From assembly GCF_037975245.1 (NCBI RefSeq), contig NC_092567.1, positions 25,529,876-25,593,875 on the forward strand: DNA of 64,000 nt, given 5' to 3'. A program made the translations under genes and the position numbers. The notes below the pieces were generated by a model, which had not been told where the DNA came from, did no database searches, and worked only from the letters and a program-made list of their open reading frames with translations. This document shows, in pieces, positions 1 through 13,735 of the stretch. Numbering within the stretch: the stretch's first letter is position 1; every line of letters starts with the position of its first letter. Origin of the DNA: Apostichopus japonicus (taxonomy: Eukaryota; Echinodermata; Holothuroidea; Aspidochirotida; Stichopodidae).

Positions 1-535
1 GTTTGGTCTGGTGTTGTATTTGCTCGCCAATTTAAGGGCATCAAGTGAACTTAACCTTCAGTTGACGTCATAAAGAAATTTTTCCTTTTCTTCTTTTTAG
101 CATTCACTGAACAAAAATAGATTCAACAGATAATGAAACAATAGACTAGCCTTCAACCACCGCAAAATCCCGGTTAAAATCAGCCCCAAATATTAGGGCT
201 TTATCCATGTGATCATGAACATATTGTCCAAATATATGTTGTAGTCACGCTTTTCTCTAAATAAGAACGTTTTTTTATCCACTTATAGATACAGTAACAC
301 AGTTTTGTGTTCAGTTTGATAAACGCTTTACTGTTAATTGGTACCATAGCATTTTTTGTTATAATTGTGGAAAATAATACATGTTAAAATGTATCCGGTC
401 GAAAAAAGTTGAACAGCGCATATAATTAGTATCTCATATATAATAATAATAATAATAATAATAGTAAATAATACTTATACTACTACTACTGCTGCTACTA
501 CTACTACTACTAATAATAATAATAATAATGATAAC

Positions 536-566
<31 letters not shown>

Positions 567-3500
567 TATATCCGTACCACTATATATAAGTCCGTAACAC
601 TATAATAATTATTATTATTATTAATATTATAATGGACTAACCTGATGCTTGTGAAATTCACATTAAAAGGACACAAAGGTGAAGTTGAGTCTAGAGAAGT
701 TTCGTATTGGTTCTTCACATTATTACGTGTTCATGACGTCATGTCAGCAAATGGAATAATTAATTCAAAAATTCACCAGGAGCGATGATGAAACTCTGTC
801 CTCGAATAAAATAACAGAGAAAGAGAGAGAGAAAGAGAGTAGCTGTAGACTCATCCCGTCTCGATCGATCTCAGTCGATCTATAACCAGAGAACGAAAAC
901 GATAAAACATTTTACGCGAACGAGAAGGTGAAACTTCTTCTGCTTTTGACAGCGCGAATGGGATTACAGTCTTCTTTGAGAGAGTTTGTCTCCGATAAGA
1001 TATCAATTGTCAACTGGATGATTAACAAAAATAACTAAAATAACAAGTGATTATCCTAAAAAAGTGAAATTTGAGTTTTGACGTTGGATTTTCTTTTAGT
1101 CAATAGATTTTGGATTTTGTTTCACTTGATACTATAGTTAATACAAGGCAAACTGGTTTCTAAAGTATTTTCTTGGTGCAAGAAAATTTCTTTTGCAAAT
1201 AATTGGGAATGATATGTGCTGTGATAAATATTTGACTGGCGCTCTACAGAATACTCTGACTAGGTGAGTAACGCTTACAAATTTATTTTTTAAAGTAAAC
1301 CACAAAATGCAATTTCTTTTGAGTATGAAAACAATAATTTTTACATACTGACGTTTAAGTTAATTCATGTTTACCACAAAGAGTATTAGCTAATGTTTAA
1401 AAATTAATTATTTATACAGTTTTTGTTATTTTGTGTTATCTTTTTTGTCTTAACAAATTAAACGGATACACATAATGCAAGTTAGTGTTTTACTTTAATT
1501 AAACAAAGTATATATATATATATAGGGTTGCACAAACCAAGATATTGTGTAATAACGTATCGAAACAAAAATGTTCTCAAGTTGCTTTTCGGTAATTGTC
1601 GTCGGCAAATGAGAGAACCCATAGTCCATCTACACTGAATGTGCAACCTGAAGTTATGAATCCAGTTTTAGTTTAGTTTGTGAGTAAGATATAATAACTA
1701 TGAATTTAGTGGGCTGAATCTTAAAGATCGGAGGGGCAAATGAGGAGGGGTTCTTGGGCTAACCGCTCGCGGGGGTGGGGAAGGCTATCCGCTCGCGGGG
1801 GTGGGGAGTTGTAGATGAGGAGGAAATATGCCTCTAACTTTCCATTTGAAGATTTATACTCACATTAAAAATTAAAGAATAACGTTCCATTACATATCTT
1901 TTATTAAATAACTTAATAACAAAACAGAAGGAGAACGATAAGGATAGAAAACAAAGAGAACCGTAAAAATAATTTATAAAATGAAGGAAACATTTGAATA
2001 TTTTCGTGAAGACTTTTGCCCACCCTATTCTTACCCATCTAACCATCTTTCCCATCTTCAAAACAAAAATGGATATTTTTGATCAACTTCTAAATCGGAA
2101 TATAGTTTCTTATTGATCGATGCGTGTATTAATTACTATTCATATGAAAGCTGTAAACAAATATAAAATAAACACCCCCCCCGCCACCCTCAACAAAATA
2201 AAATTATAATTAAGACGACATGCATAATCGACTACGTAAATTAATATGTTTAGTTGCAATTAAATTAGATTACTAACAAAGAATTTACAAAAAGTGGGTT
2301 TGGACGAAAACTTGTCACAACCGATTTCAATAACCAATTGTTTATTAAATAGAATTTGATTGGATTTACTTAAATATTATGCAAGACACAAAGCAATATA
2401 GCACTTATGTAATGTCCAGTTATTGCAAAAACAGATAAAAACGATGCCCAAATGTGATCCAAATAATATTAAACTCGGATCAATAATAAAGAAGACAAGG
2501 TCAATATATTGACAGTCTGAACCAAACATCTTACGGACAAACGTCAATGTGTTTGAGAGTGTAAAAGCAACAATATTGTACCGATGCTTATAATCCAGAC
2601 TTTACATACATTCACACACAGGCACACACAAACAGAGACATACATACGCTGTAACTTTTGTGTCGATTTAGCTCTCATATGTGGTAAAAAGCCATCCGAA
2701 CTCTTAACGGTTGAAGTATTCCAAATGCGGAGAACGTTTCGCTTCATAAGCTGTGTTAATGAACAAGAGGCCCAATTCACCTTATGAGGTTACCCACCTA
2801 TCGTTCGATCGAAGAAGCAAAATAAACCAAATTAAAAACATCTTCTCACTTGATTATACAATTAGGATACAACTGAATGAAGCTGTGACTTTAACAAAAA
2901 GTAAAGAGATCAACACATCATATATAAACAACTATAAAACTAAGAAAACAATTAATTTTGACGGAAGTATAATTTTCTTAGGATATCACTTTGATAGGAC
3001 TTTTACTTAACTGCCGAAGGAACACTGTTGCAATTATCCTTATTTTTTTACAATTATCCTTAAGATTGAACTGCAATTACTGTGACAACCTTTTTAAACT
3101 TGTTATTAATGAAAATGGCCAGGAGAAAGTATAACAGATGACAAGTCGGTAATTATTATCATTAATCAAAAACAAAATTGAAGACATATCAAGTTATTAT
3201 CTAAAATTTACTATTAAAATGAGCCTCTTATTGACAGTGTAAATTGTGACATCTTATGTTATGATCTATTATCTTTAAGCGAAATATTTATACTTATGTA
3301 CTCATATATTGAAGGCGCTTAGTAATAAGTTTTTTCATCAAAGGTATATTAAACTCATTATTGGTTAATTAATGATTACTTATTATTGCGATGAAGTATT
3401 CAGTTATTGTTTTACTAAGAAGTGTCTGTATATTTAAGAACAAGAAGGTTATTCACACTGTAGATGCTATTAACGATTATGGGTGGGGTTGGGGGGATTC

Positions 3501-6500
3501 TAAGGGGGGGCGAGTTCGTTTAATTACTAGATTTTTTGCTGGATTTTTTCAAAATGCTTCGAATACGGGTATAAATTCTTGACGTTGAATACTAGGTAAC
3601 AATGCAAGAAGAAGACGGAGTAAAAACGTCCTGAAAGTCTGTTATAATTGGTATCGGTTTCATAGCAGACACTTCTAACACGTCTAACACTTCCAAAGAA
3701 TCATCATAAACCGTTCGGTATGTATAACATAATATAATTGTACTCATAATTGTACTCAAACCAAGGAGGACTCTACTTGGACTCGTACTAATTATGTTGT
3801 ACTCCTACAGCAAAACTGCTTTTTAACAATACCGAGTACACATTCCATATGCCAAATTGAGATTATCTAAGCTCCGATTATTGTATTTTTGGAAATCTAT
3901 GCGATAAATGATGAATGTTATGAAAAAGAGCTTCATGAATAGTTACAACAAAACGCATCGTTCGACCCCCCCTCCTACCCACCCCCGGGAATGATGTAAA
4001 AATGCGAACTTTATGGAGAGCGCGTCTAGCTGGCCCACAATGCCGTAACTTGAAATTGAACAAATAGACTACAATCTTTGTACAACCAGAAAGGGTCCAT
4101 TTATATCATTAACAAACCGAAGAAAGTAACATTTCGTACGTCTTCTCTCTTCCAATTTTCCAATACCCCTACCTCCCCTCCAACACCCCCCCCCCGCCCA
4201 CCATACCACCCCCTCGAAAAAATATAATTATCAACAGGCCGTTCACAAACAAGACAATTCATTTGTCGATTTCATAAAGCAATACTTCTGATAATTTTAT
4301 AGTAAAAGAAAATCGAGCTTAGATGGATAAGAGTGATGTTGAGTGCAATTAATACTATATAGGTATAGTTGCGTATGTTAGCGATACGAATACTAATGAT
4401 CGTCAAGGGAAATTATTTGAAATAGATCGCCGCTCGTATCCTGAAAAATTGATAATATTTACTTCTGTTATTTAGATTATAACTTCGGTTTCATTTCAAG
4501 TTCTGTATACACAAACTGTTTATCCTTGATCGAGTTTCCAATCATTTTACTGATCATAAATGGGGTTTCGTCTTCGTTTCAGAATCAGGCTGCTTGCTTT
4601 CTTTCGAAGGAAACTTTATTTGCAGGACAACAGTAAACTACAGTATAGTTATGTCAATGAGGAGTTATCAATAGATGTAAAAACCGGTAAGATAAAATTA
4701 AGATAAAGATAAAATTTACATCAAATAATTAAATATTAAAATACAATTCGTAACGATCGGAATAAAGGCGACTTTCTTCCTCGTATGACTCGTTATTGGC
4801 TTAGAGACTGTATACAGTCAAACAGTTTGCCGTCTGTTCGTAGCAAGACATTGAAACAGTAACAAAATTCCCCTAATTAGGATCAAAATCAATTAGTAAA
4901 TTCGACTCTTATTCCCCTTCTCCTCCTAAATCTGGACATTCTTATCAGCAAAAGAAAATGTTGGAATTATGATTCAGCTTATCATATGATTGAACACTCT
5001 TTCAATAGTGCCTTCTCATTCCAATTTCAATATTAATCAATAATGAACGTTTACACTCGATTTCAATACATCTGTAGCCCAGACATGATGGTTACTTCCG
5101 ACGAAATTAGCTTAAAGTGGCAAAGGATAGATTAACACATTTGACCGTTGATAAATAAAGAGTTTGATCAGTGAAGCTATGATGAGCCGTATTCGAATGG
5201 GATTATGTTGGAATCCATATCTCTTCTGATTTGAAACACAAATCTAAATATGCTTTCGTCATTATCTGACTTGATGCAAGTGTACATATTTAGATCGTTA
5301 TGATGCGACAGTGTATAATTTCACGCTAAATATTTTATGGGGGGGGGGGTAGGGGAGGGGGAGGGGGCCGGATATAATAAGTTTAGTTTTAAAACATCCT
5401 ACCGGATAAAATAAACCCCGTTGGTATTTGGCAGTATGCATAACAAACCTTTACAAAATCCATAAAAGTGTGGTCAAAATATTGTAAAATACCGACCAGA
5501 AGCTGAATATCAAGTACAAACGTAGGCCATATGTTTGCACATAAAGACTACCATATGTTTCCGGGTTCAATACAATTGTACTACTGTGTGTAAAACTTCA
5601 GCTGAGAACAATGAACTAATAGATTGATAGATATTATTATCGATTACTATTATTATCATATTTCATCTTTAAGTTCATTTTAGTGATCCTTATCATTATT
5701 ATGCAGCCGCCCTAAGAGACGGGTAATGTCGCACAATGGTATATCATGTTTAATGTAATTTATCACACACAGGCGTCAATTTCAACTAAATTCTCTCTCT
5801 CGACAGCCTTTAAAACTCCTTCAAAATAGACTACAACACACACAGACACATTTTACATTTTATCTTCTTGAGTTTCATGTACTTTTGGAGAAGTTTATTA
5901 CTCCGGTAGAGAACATCACTCTGTTGGGGGTTTCCATGATAAAATATAATAACAGAAAATACATAAGAACATCAGAATGTGGCTCAATCTGTATTCATGC
6001 TTCATATGAAATAACACTTGAATAACCTTTTAAGATATCAAGATAAAGTTCTCGTGATAAAATCTAAGCTCCCAGAGGCTGCAAGTATAAGTACCTTACA
6101 TCATATTGAATTCAGAATATTTCTGCTTAACTTCATATTATTTATTTAAGTGTAGCCCAGAAGGTCACTCGAAGCGGTACCAAATCTGTAGTCAAGACAA
6201 AGAAGACAAGAAAAATGGAAAATGGAAAAAAGAAAATATTAAATATTAAAATAAAAAAGAAATAAACGATCATTTATTCACCTTGAATGAAATAATTCAA
6301 ATCATGGTCTGTTTAAGCCAGGCAGAAATATGATAAGCTACGTAAAATAACATTATTTGCAAATAAAATGAACAGAATGTGAGTCATAAAATTTTTAAAA
6401 ATGACATAATTGACATTAATTTTGCATTCTCAGTGAACAATGTTGATATCTTTTGACAGAAAATGTTACATTTAAAAGTGTTTGGTAATTAATCCGGATG

Positions 6501-6956
6501 GGAAATAGAATTTTGCTTGAAGCTGAATGATGGTTCTTGCAAGTATAACAGGCTTCGAAAGAAGAAACACCCACACAAGAACAACGTTATAGATAATAAA
6601 TAAAGGGATATTATTGTTCAAGATACGTTTAGAAGAAACTTCCTTGAAAACTCATCATACGTTGTCAAATTTTTCTTTTCTTTTAAGTACAATTTTTTAT
6701 TGACAAAGTTCTTTTGAAATTCTAACCTTATCTTGAAAAACATAACTTTCGATGTAGGTTATTGACCTTGGTGTTGTCTTTTTTTCGGGGGGGGGGGGGG
6801 AATGTGTGGGTGTGAGTTTGGGGATGGGAATGTACAAGAATAATTTCAGTACTTGATACTTTTTTAAACTTATTTTTTAAATTCAAGTTCAAAGTGAAGC
6901 TATAACCATTAAGCATTCTGACAATCGATTCACACAGAGATTACAGTAACTTAATG
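1..6956. other. Intergenic DNA, no supportable gene
   Basis: Only short chance ORFs occur. The stretch holds trinucleotide and TA microsatellites (437-640), a purine-rich GAGAGA patch (810-840), a 27-bp duplication with CCGCTCGCGGGGGTGGGG (about 1755-1808), C/G homopolymer tracts (4185-4197, 5340-5350, 6788-6800) and a copy of the dispersed TACTCATAATTGTACTC-type repeat at 3735-3830. A donor-like GTGAGT follows 1263, but no exon can be defined. Confidence 0.5.
437..640. repeat. Microsatellite cluster (AAT)n, (ACT)n, (TA)n, (ATT)n
   Basis: An AAT run at 440-470, ACT/GCT at 478-512, AAT at 512-528, TA at 536-572 and ATT at 600-632 follow one another. The left AAT and right ATT blocks are complementary, so the cluster could fold. 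Confidence 0.9.
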
Positions 6957-7200
6957 TAAATCTTATAGTTTTGTACCACAGTAAAAACTGGATCTGCCTG
7001 ATAAATTTGATACATCGGTAGCATGTGCTGTTAGGATTACAGTCAGAACTGAAGATATGTGTAATTCCAAAAGCAAAAAATGCGTCAAGCTGGATTTGTT
7101 GGTATTACACATATCCTCAGTTCTTACTGTATTCCTAATAGAACATGCTACCGATTTATAACACAATCCAGTTTTTTACTGTGGTACATAACTTTTAGCT
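6957..7200. mobile_element. Foldback (long inverted repeat) element, MITE-like
   Basis: The left arm (about 6957-7070) and right arm (about 7099-7200) are imperfect reverse complements over some 100 nt. TGTACCACAGTAAAAACTGG on the left pairs with its complement at 7167-7189, CGGTAGCATG pairs with CATGCTACCG, and ATATGTGTAAT pairs with ATTACACATAT. The loop is about 28 nt. The structure suits a foldback MITE; a hairpin RNA is a less likely reading. I see no convincing target duplication. Confidence 0.75.
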
Positions 7201-10200
7201 TTATAGTAGTTACTGTGTTCACTGTGTGTATCGGGTGATTCTGAACATCGATTCTGAGGGGTGGGGGACCGGTGCGTCGAGGCTCAGTTCTCATTAAACG
7301 ATACTGGGTCGAATGCTTAACCGTTTGCTAAATGTTGGTATACAGGTGATTCCTTCACGAAGCATCCTGAATTCACAAATTCACGTTTTGGACAAACCGA
7401 TCCGTTGATAAAATGGAAGGCTATAGGCATCGTCTCCGGTTAATAGACTAACAAGTGTTAAAGTGAATTAAAAGTGTTAGGAACCCGATAGGCGTATGAG
7501 AAATATTCAACAACAGCCCGCGGCTTGAAAGCATCTCACCGAAACCAAACTACACAATCATGTAGGTTTTGTCAATAAAACGACATGTGCTATTAGTAAA
7601 TCTAGTTATACTGTGCACCCTCAACCACAGAATCAATAATTCACTGAAATAAGATAAGTCACACCTCATCCTTAATTATTTCATTTATCCTGAGATGTTT
7701 CTTTATATTGCTTTTTAGATATCCTTTTCCCCAAAACCGAAGTTTTGCCTGCACGAAATAATGTCCGTCTGGTCAATCGTTGAAATGTCAAGGTGTGAAT
7801 TTTGATGCCGCACGCGGCCCCATTTCGTCACTTGTGGCCTGTAAATTCGTAGCGTTCCTTCGCTTATATTCTTAGAATGTACATTTAAAAAATGCAGATA
7901 TGTCCTGAAGTTGGTTCCCTCGACTCGTCTTAAAGTTCATGTCGATCGAAAATTGCTGAAATAAATTCATTGACATTTCTTCATTGATTTTTTGGTTTCT
8001 CCTGTGTGCATGTTTTCTTTCGCACAAGCACTTACTACCGTTCACTTATCATGCTCCCCTGCTTTCCAAAACAAAACATAACTTTTATTCTGAAATAAGA
8101 TGATACATCACTATAGGGTTACCGTACGTCTGGCTTTCTGGGATCAATCCCCCCCCCCCAAAAAAAAAAAAAATCGATAAATTACAATACATAAAATTAC
8201 AATTCCTATACAAAGTTGTAATTAATACAGTGGAAGAACTTTCTCGTCGGTTATTAACTCGGCCTTTTTCAGTTAGAATTATTTTATTTAGACTATAGTG
8301 TATGCTAGATTGAGGTTTTTAATTTTCAAATCAATATCATGTATTCATCAAGCGTCAAAATCATTTCCCCCATAACGGAGTAGGATATACCCTTCCACTT
8401 TAACCAAAAAAAAATCAATTATGCTAATCATATGCATAACGATATGGTTATACATTTCAAGGACAACAATTTGGGGGAAAGACAACACATAAGTCATCAA
8501 GCCTAACCAATCCAGATTTGAACTTAAATCCCCTCATATCAGAATTACAATGTGACGTCATTATGACGTCTCTACGTTTTGAAGCACCAGTTTATGAAAG
8601 AAAGCCTGCTATACACAACCAAATACTTGCCTATTTGTTGGAAGCTGAGTTTACTCTTTTACGTATAAGCTTTAGCAAATCCTATATAGTTCATTGTCAG
8701 CATTATCTAAAACCGTTTAGGATAACAAGGAGTGTTTTGACTGTTACCTTTTTACAAGAACAATACCTATAGAATTCCTTATCGATAAATACTTTGCAAT
8801 AAACCTGGCTACTCTATCGTCTTACAATTCATGATAATCTGAATATTTGTCCAGATATTTATATGCAAATTACATACATTTATTTTATATGCAAATATGA
8901 CATGGTTTAGTATACACCTGTCTACTGTGGATGTATTCAAAGTCCATAAGTTAATTATTGACGTTGTTTGAACAATATATTTCAATAAATATTCAACGTC
9001 TAAAGAAGGGTGCAAGGGGGGGGGTGGGCGGTGGAGAGGATGATGAAGAATTGTCATATGATATTATATCAATACTATTGTCTTTGATCTGACGTTCTGT
9101 GACAATGTGAACCAATGTTAAGTATACATTTGCAGCTAAAGTCTCACCGCTTCGCTCCGCGGTTCGTTTTACTGTCATCGCGCTAATGTTGTTATCCGCG
9201 AATATCACCCAGTAACATTATTTTCCACTCGCTTTTCATCCTGTGAATAACTTAGGGACAACTATGTGACTAATACGCTAGCTTTTGGCAAAAATATGAG
9301 AAATAAATTTTTCTGCTTCATTTGATTTAGCTAAAAGTGTCGGCATAAAGAAAAGTACGATTTACCTATTGGATAATTCCCCCAGAGAGAGATGAAACCT
9401 TGAAAACAAATTTAGGGACGACACAATTGGACGTTAATTTTATATACGATGATGGGTTTCGAAGTATTCCCGGAAAAAGTGGAATTAGACAATTTTAGCT
9501 GAGAGACTGAGGAAAAATAAAATGGAGCGCTAAACATGACGCGATGCATACTGAAATTGAATTAATAATCAGTCTAGTAAATGTGGAATTTAAATTTGTC
9601 TAAGTTTACAAGGTTATGTTTATTTTATTGCTATGTGCCACTAAGGATGACTGTTCTAAACGATACCTCTTAAATTCACTATATATGTGTAATATCTTCC
9701 GACGCTTTTGTTGTTAATAGCTGTTAACGGTAGCAATATATGGTCACAAAAATGGTAAACTAAAAGGGAAAGATAGTATAAACTGCTAAAACCGTGACTA
9801 ATTTAACCCGACGTAGGTCAATGTATAATTAAAGTTAGAGGGCGGTCTCCATCCTATGAGGATCTCCTTCTGAGGTCGACATAAACTTGAAAAGAGGAAA
9901 CAAATGTTATAAACATTGGTAGAAGGTTTTATAGATGATATCATATAGATTCAAAGTTACTGCTTTATGCCAGAAGGACTGTCTTTACGCTGGTTATGTA
10001 CTTAGTTTGAGTTCCTTTACAGACCAACTGCCTAAGTCAATGGACTTAACATGGTCGCACCTGAATAGTGACGAGAAAAGGGGAGGGGTGTAGGGGGAGG
10101 GTTCAGGGGCTACAGCCACGGGCCATGTAAAGTTAGGAGGGATCCCCGAAAATGGGACGAAGCGTAATAGAGTATTCTCATTTCATAATATATTTAACAG

Positions 10201-10664
10201 AAAACGAAAAGTATAAAGAGAGGGCCGGTGATCTATTTAAGGCCCAAGACAAGCCCTGTTTCTTGAAGCCGCTGTCAATCAATCTCTCATATATTTACTA
10301 ATACCGGTTAGCCTAAGATGTCTTCTTCTGCTTTGATTCGTAACAATTCGAAGCGTTTATAAAAGAGATGTATAACCTTGGATTTCATTTGACACCGACA
10401 AAGATTATTTTGGAAAAAGACCTTTTTTTAACTATAGTGTAATAACCCTAACTATAGCCAAGAAGCTCCCATGAATTTTATTAACTGTTTTGCCTGCTTT
10501 AAAATACTGATTATTTTATTCATATATTACTCATAAATTATATTGATTGGTAAGTTAGACGACAGAAAAATGAATTTGACAAATTAACTGTTACTATTCG
10601 ATAATAACAACACTTAAGGAATCACTCAATGTTATCCAATTGTGATTTTATTTGAGAACTTGTT
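7201..10664. other. Intergenic DNA, nothing recognisable
   Basis: There are short chance ORFs, a C-then-A homopolymer junction at 8150-8173 and G-rich patches at 9017-9036 and 10078-10110. I find no splice-consistent exons or RNA genes. Confidence 0.5.
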
Positions 10665-10840
10665 GGCTTTTGTCATGGGCGGCGATCCGTACTTCAGAGT
10701 GGGGGATATGACCTTGTTGACTATCTAAGCGTAGCGCCACCATGAGTTGGCGCGAAGCGTACAAGAAAATTTTGGGATTTACAAACCCTCTAGATGGCCG
10801 GAAACGGCACTTCCCGAGGTTTCCAAGCGGCATATACCCA
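10665..10840 (+). repeat. Dispersed repeat with CATGGGCGGCGATCC and GGCGCGAAGCGTACAAG modules
   Basis: CATGGGCGGCGATCC at 10674-10688 reappears inverted at 11941-11955. The AAGCGTAGCGCCACCATGAG / TTGGCGCGAAGCGTACAAGA block (about 10728-10766) recurs in inverse orientation at about 60732-60836 and, degenerate, at 61510-61560 and 62228-62270. This is one repeat family, not a gene, although it yields a short ORF with the same peptide start (MARSVQENFG) at each place. Confidence 0.8.
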
Positions 10841-11108
10841 ACTTTAAAATAGGGATATCATGTCCGAAATATCTTATAATCAGGATCCAAAATACTTTTT
10901 TTTTAATATCGGGTGTTATTTTGGGAAAATTGCCCCTGTCAATCTTGTTTCAGGCACTACGTTAGAATGTTCGAGAGCTCTTTTCTATTATTCCATGAAG
11001 AAAATGGCCTCATGCAGGCTATTATAGGCCTATACACATGAAATACACAATTACACATAGTTACATTCCTAGATATTGCTAGGGCATCCAGGTGAAACGT
11101 GTATTAAG

Positions 11109-11553
11109 CAGGGATGAGACTGAGATGGGGAAAAAAATCTGAAATTTATGGATCGCCGTCCTGGGGGAGGGGTTTAAGGGGAGGGGTGTCCCCCTCCCCT
11201 TTAGAAATTTTTTGTCAGGTAAGGAGGGCTTAGATGCAAAATGGTGGACTCTAGATGGAATCTATCACATTACGGAACTCGCCAAAAAAGTGTGGAATTT
11301 CTGCTTGTATAATTTATCCATTACCTTTTTTGAACCAAAAAAAAAGGCTTTTTTGCTTGCTTTGTGCTACTTGATTCCACCACTGGTCAAATTTGGTGTT
11401 CCTTCCCTTCACAGTCCAGCATGTTCGGCAAAAAAAAAAAAAAAAAAATGAAAAAATGAAAAATAATAAAAAAAGCGAATTACGAGAAAAAACGCGAAAA
11501 TGAAAAAAAAAAAAATCGGAAATCCGCGTTTCCGCGGAAGAGTCTCATGCCTG
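11109..11553. mobile_element. MITE-like DNA transposon, 13-bp TIRs, 6-bp target duplication (copy 1)
   Basis: The left end CAGGGATGAGACT and the right end AGTCTCATGCCTG are inverted repeats with 12 of 13 matches. The element is flanked on both sides by ATTAAG (11103-11108 and 11554-11559). The inside is A-rich with two poly(A) runs, a G/C-rich foldback patch near 11160-11205 and a CCGCGTTTCCGCGG palindrome near the right end, and has no transposase. It is the same family as 49268-49430. Confidence 0.85.
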
Positions 11554-11844
11554 ATTAAGCATTACCCTGGTAACATGAGATTCTCAGCGGTTCGAGGAAA
11601 CATACATGTACGTGTGTGGCCTACTATAGGGCCTATATGAATACTATGAGGGTGCAATTATGTACTATATCAATACGGTGGGCGCAATAATACATTTTGT
11701 TGTTATAGGGCCAATGAAGCCTACAGTCAACTATTCTTGCTTTATAAAGACGGTTTATTTGAAAATATCGCACTGCGTTTATGGTAGGCGAGAAATGAAG
11801 CTAAAAAAGAGCCGTACATTCACGATGATGCATATAAAGGCATG

Positions 11845-11960
11845 AAAATATTCTTATCCCTGGCATTTGGTGGGGGGATATGGTGTGTTACATCCCCTCC
11901 ACCCATTTTCATGGGGGGATATATCCCCCCTTCCCCCCCAGGATCGCCGCCCATGGCTTT
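11845..11960 (-). repeat. Inverted copy of the CATGGGCGGCGATCC dispersed repeat
   Basis: GGATCGCCGCCCATG at 11941-11955 is the exact complement of 10674-10688. The adjoining GGGGGGATATATCCCCCC palindrome and the G/C-rich sequence to its left make a local foldback. Together with the plus-oriented copy it brackets the MITE at 11109-11553. Confidence 0.7.
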
Positions 11961-12089
11961 TGTAAACTCATTGTGTTTTACTATCATTACAACCGATTCC
12001 GATTTATTTACAGAAATAAGGATGTCAAAAATCCAAACAAATATCTCAATAAAGTTATAAAACTTCACTTTCTGCCTCGACAAGTGTTA

Positions 12090-13049
12090 AACTTGACAGT
12101 TCAGACGTTTTCTAAAATTAAAGTGTTCTACTTTGCAGACTGTATATAAACATTGTCAAGTTAAAATATCTAGCTTAAGAAAAACTGTTACCATGGTAAC
12201 AAAACACTTTGAGGCAAACTCCCAGATGGGTTTGTTATGAAGTGCCAAGCAGTTTATCCGAAACAAACTTCTTCTCATAAAATTACATTAATAAACATTA
12301 AAATTTATACACATATTGAGACGACAGATACATTATGATCACACTTAAATGATTCTCAGTTGAAATGATTCATCTAGCATAAGAATATAAAAGAAAAAAA
12401 CATATCTTCAATAACAGATGGTTGTTAAATTATCTGTAAACATTGTTTCATATTTCCTAGTAATTTTTCATATGTAAAAGACTTCGTCTATAATTTAAGT
12501 GTAGACTAAGCAGCAAATTGCAGTTTAATGATTAAATATATAATATGTAACATGTCTCCATGGAGATGAAAAACATGATTTGTAAATAAATCATCAAGAA
12601 CGAAGTGATAAATGTTATCGAATGTTAACGAAATTTAGGTCCAAAATATATTTCCATTTTACGAAGAAAACTTGAGTAATTTTGTATATGTATTTTTTTA
12701 ACGGTTGAATTAATTGAATTCATCAATTTGGATAAGTGGCTAAATGTATTAATTGTTCGAATTTTATTGGAGTTGAGGTTGTGGTCAGGTACTGACTTCA
12801 ACTTGTACAGGCTTGTAGGGCATTGATTTCTTATAGTAAATGTTGGATAAACTTGTTGGATAATTGTTGGAAAAGTTTCGACTATATGCTTATATATTAT
12901 CGGACACAACAGACAGCATACCAAGGAAATCATGTTCTTAATGTTGATAATACTGAAGTTAGCATGTATTGGGATATTTACCTCAGCAAACCGAGTTTAA
13001 CATTATGAAATACACATTATTCTATCTGGCAGTTACGACCAATTATATG
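12090..13049. other. Intergenic DNA with a perfect X-box-like palindrome
   Basis: GTTACCATGGTAAC at 12187-12200 is a perfect 14-bp palindrome of the kind bound by RFX factors. Otherwise it is AT-rich without exons. No promoter can be assigned to it. Confidence 0.4.
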
Positions 13050-13735
13050 TTAACGTTGATATACAACATTCGGTTTCCCAAATCGACAAACACATGAAAA
13101 TGGATAAACATATCAGTAAAGTTTGCAAGACTGGTTTCTATTATATTTTTAATCTAAAGAAGATTAGGAAACATATGTCTTCTAGAACTATATGAGCACC
13201 TTGGTTCATTCATTCATTCATAGCCATTTGGATTATTGCAATAGTTTGCTCCAGGGTATTCCAGGGTATCTGATTCAGAGACTGCAACGTCTGCAGAACA
13301 GTGCAGCCAGGCTTGTTGTAGACTGCTATGACTTCAACACACCATCGTTGAGTATCCTCCATTCTTTGCACTTGGTGCCTGTTGAATTCAGAATTAAGTT
13401 CAAAGTACTGCTCCTGGTGTATAAGTGCATTCATGGAATGGCACCCGCCTATTTGTCAGACGATCTGTCCTTCCAGGTCAATACTCGTTATACCTTGCGT
13501 TCTAGCAATACACTCACTCTCACTGTTCCCAGAACTAAACTGAAAACCTATGGCGACCGTGCCTTTCCATCAGCCGGGCCCAAGCTTTGGAATGGTCTGC
13601 CCATATCTGTGCGGAGTTCTCCCACTCTCAGTTTTTTTCAAGTTGGCGTTCTATTAGGGTTGTACAGTGCTATTGAATACTTCGTAGATTTTAGCGCTTT
13701 ATAAGTTCATTTATTATTATTTATTATTAATTTGC
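13050..13735 (+). mobile_element. 5'-truncated CR1-like non-LTR retrotransposon (reverse transcriptase C terminus)
   Basis: The ORF at 13192-13704 reads [86 protein letters not shown] and [11 protein letters not shown], the usual 3' end of CR1/L2-type reverse transcriptases. The preceding segment (13091-13188: MDKHISKVCKTGFYYIFNL) belongs to the same protein in another frame, with a stop at 13190, so the copy is frameshifted. The 3' end has the TTATTATTATT tail typical of these elements. It is a dead fragment in the plus orientation. Confidence 0.9.

Noticed and set aside
13192-13704. A 170-codon ORF as a host gene
   Set aside because: Its sequence is a CR1-like reverse transcriptase C terminus, frameshifted at the 5' side and ending in a retrotransposon tail.
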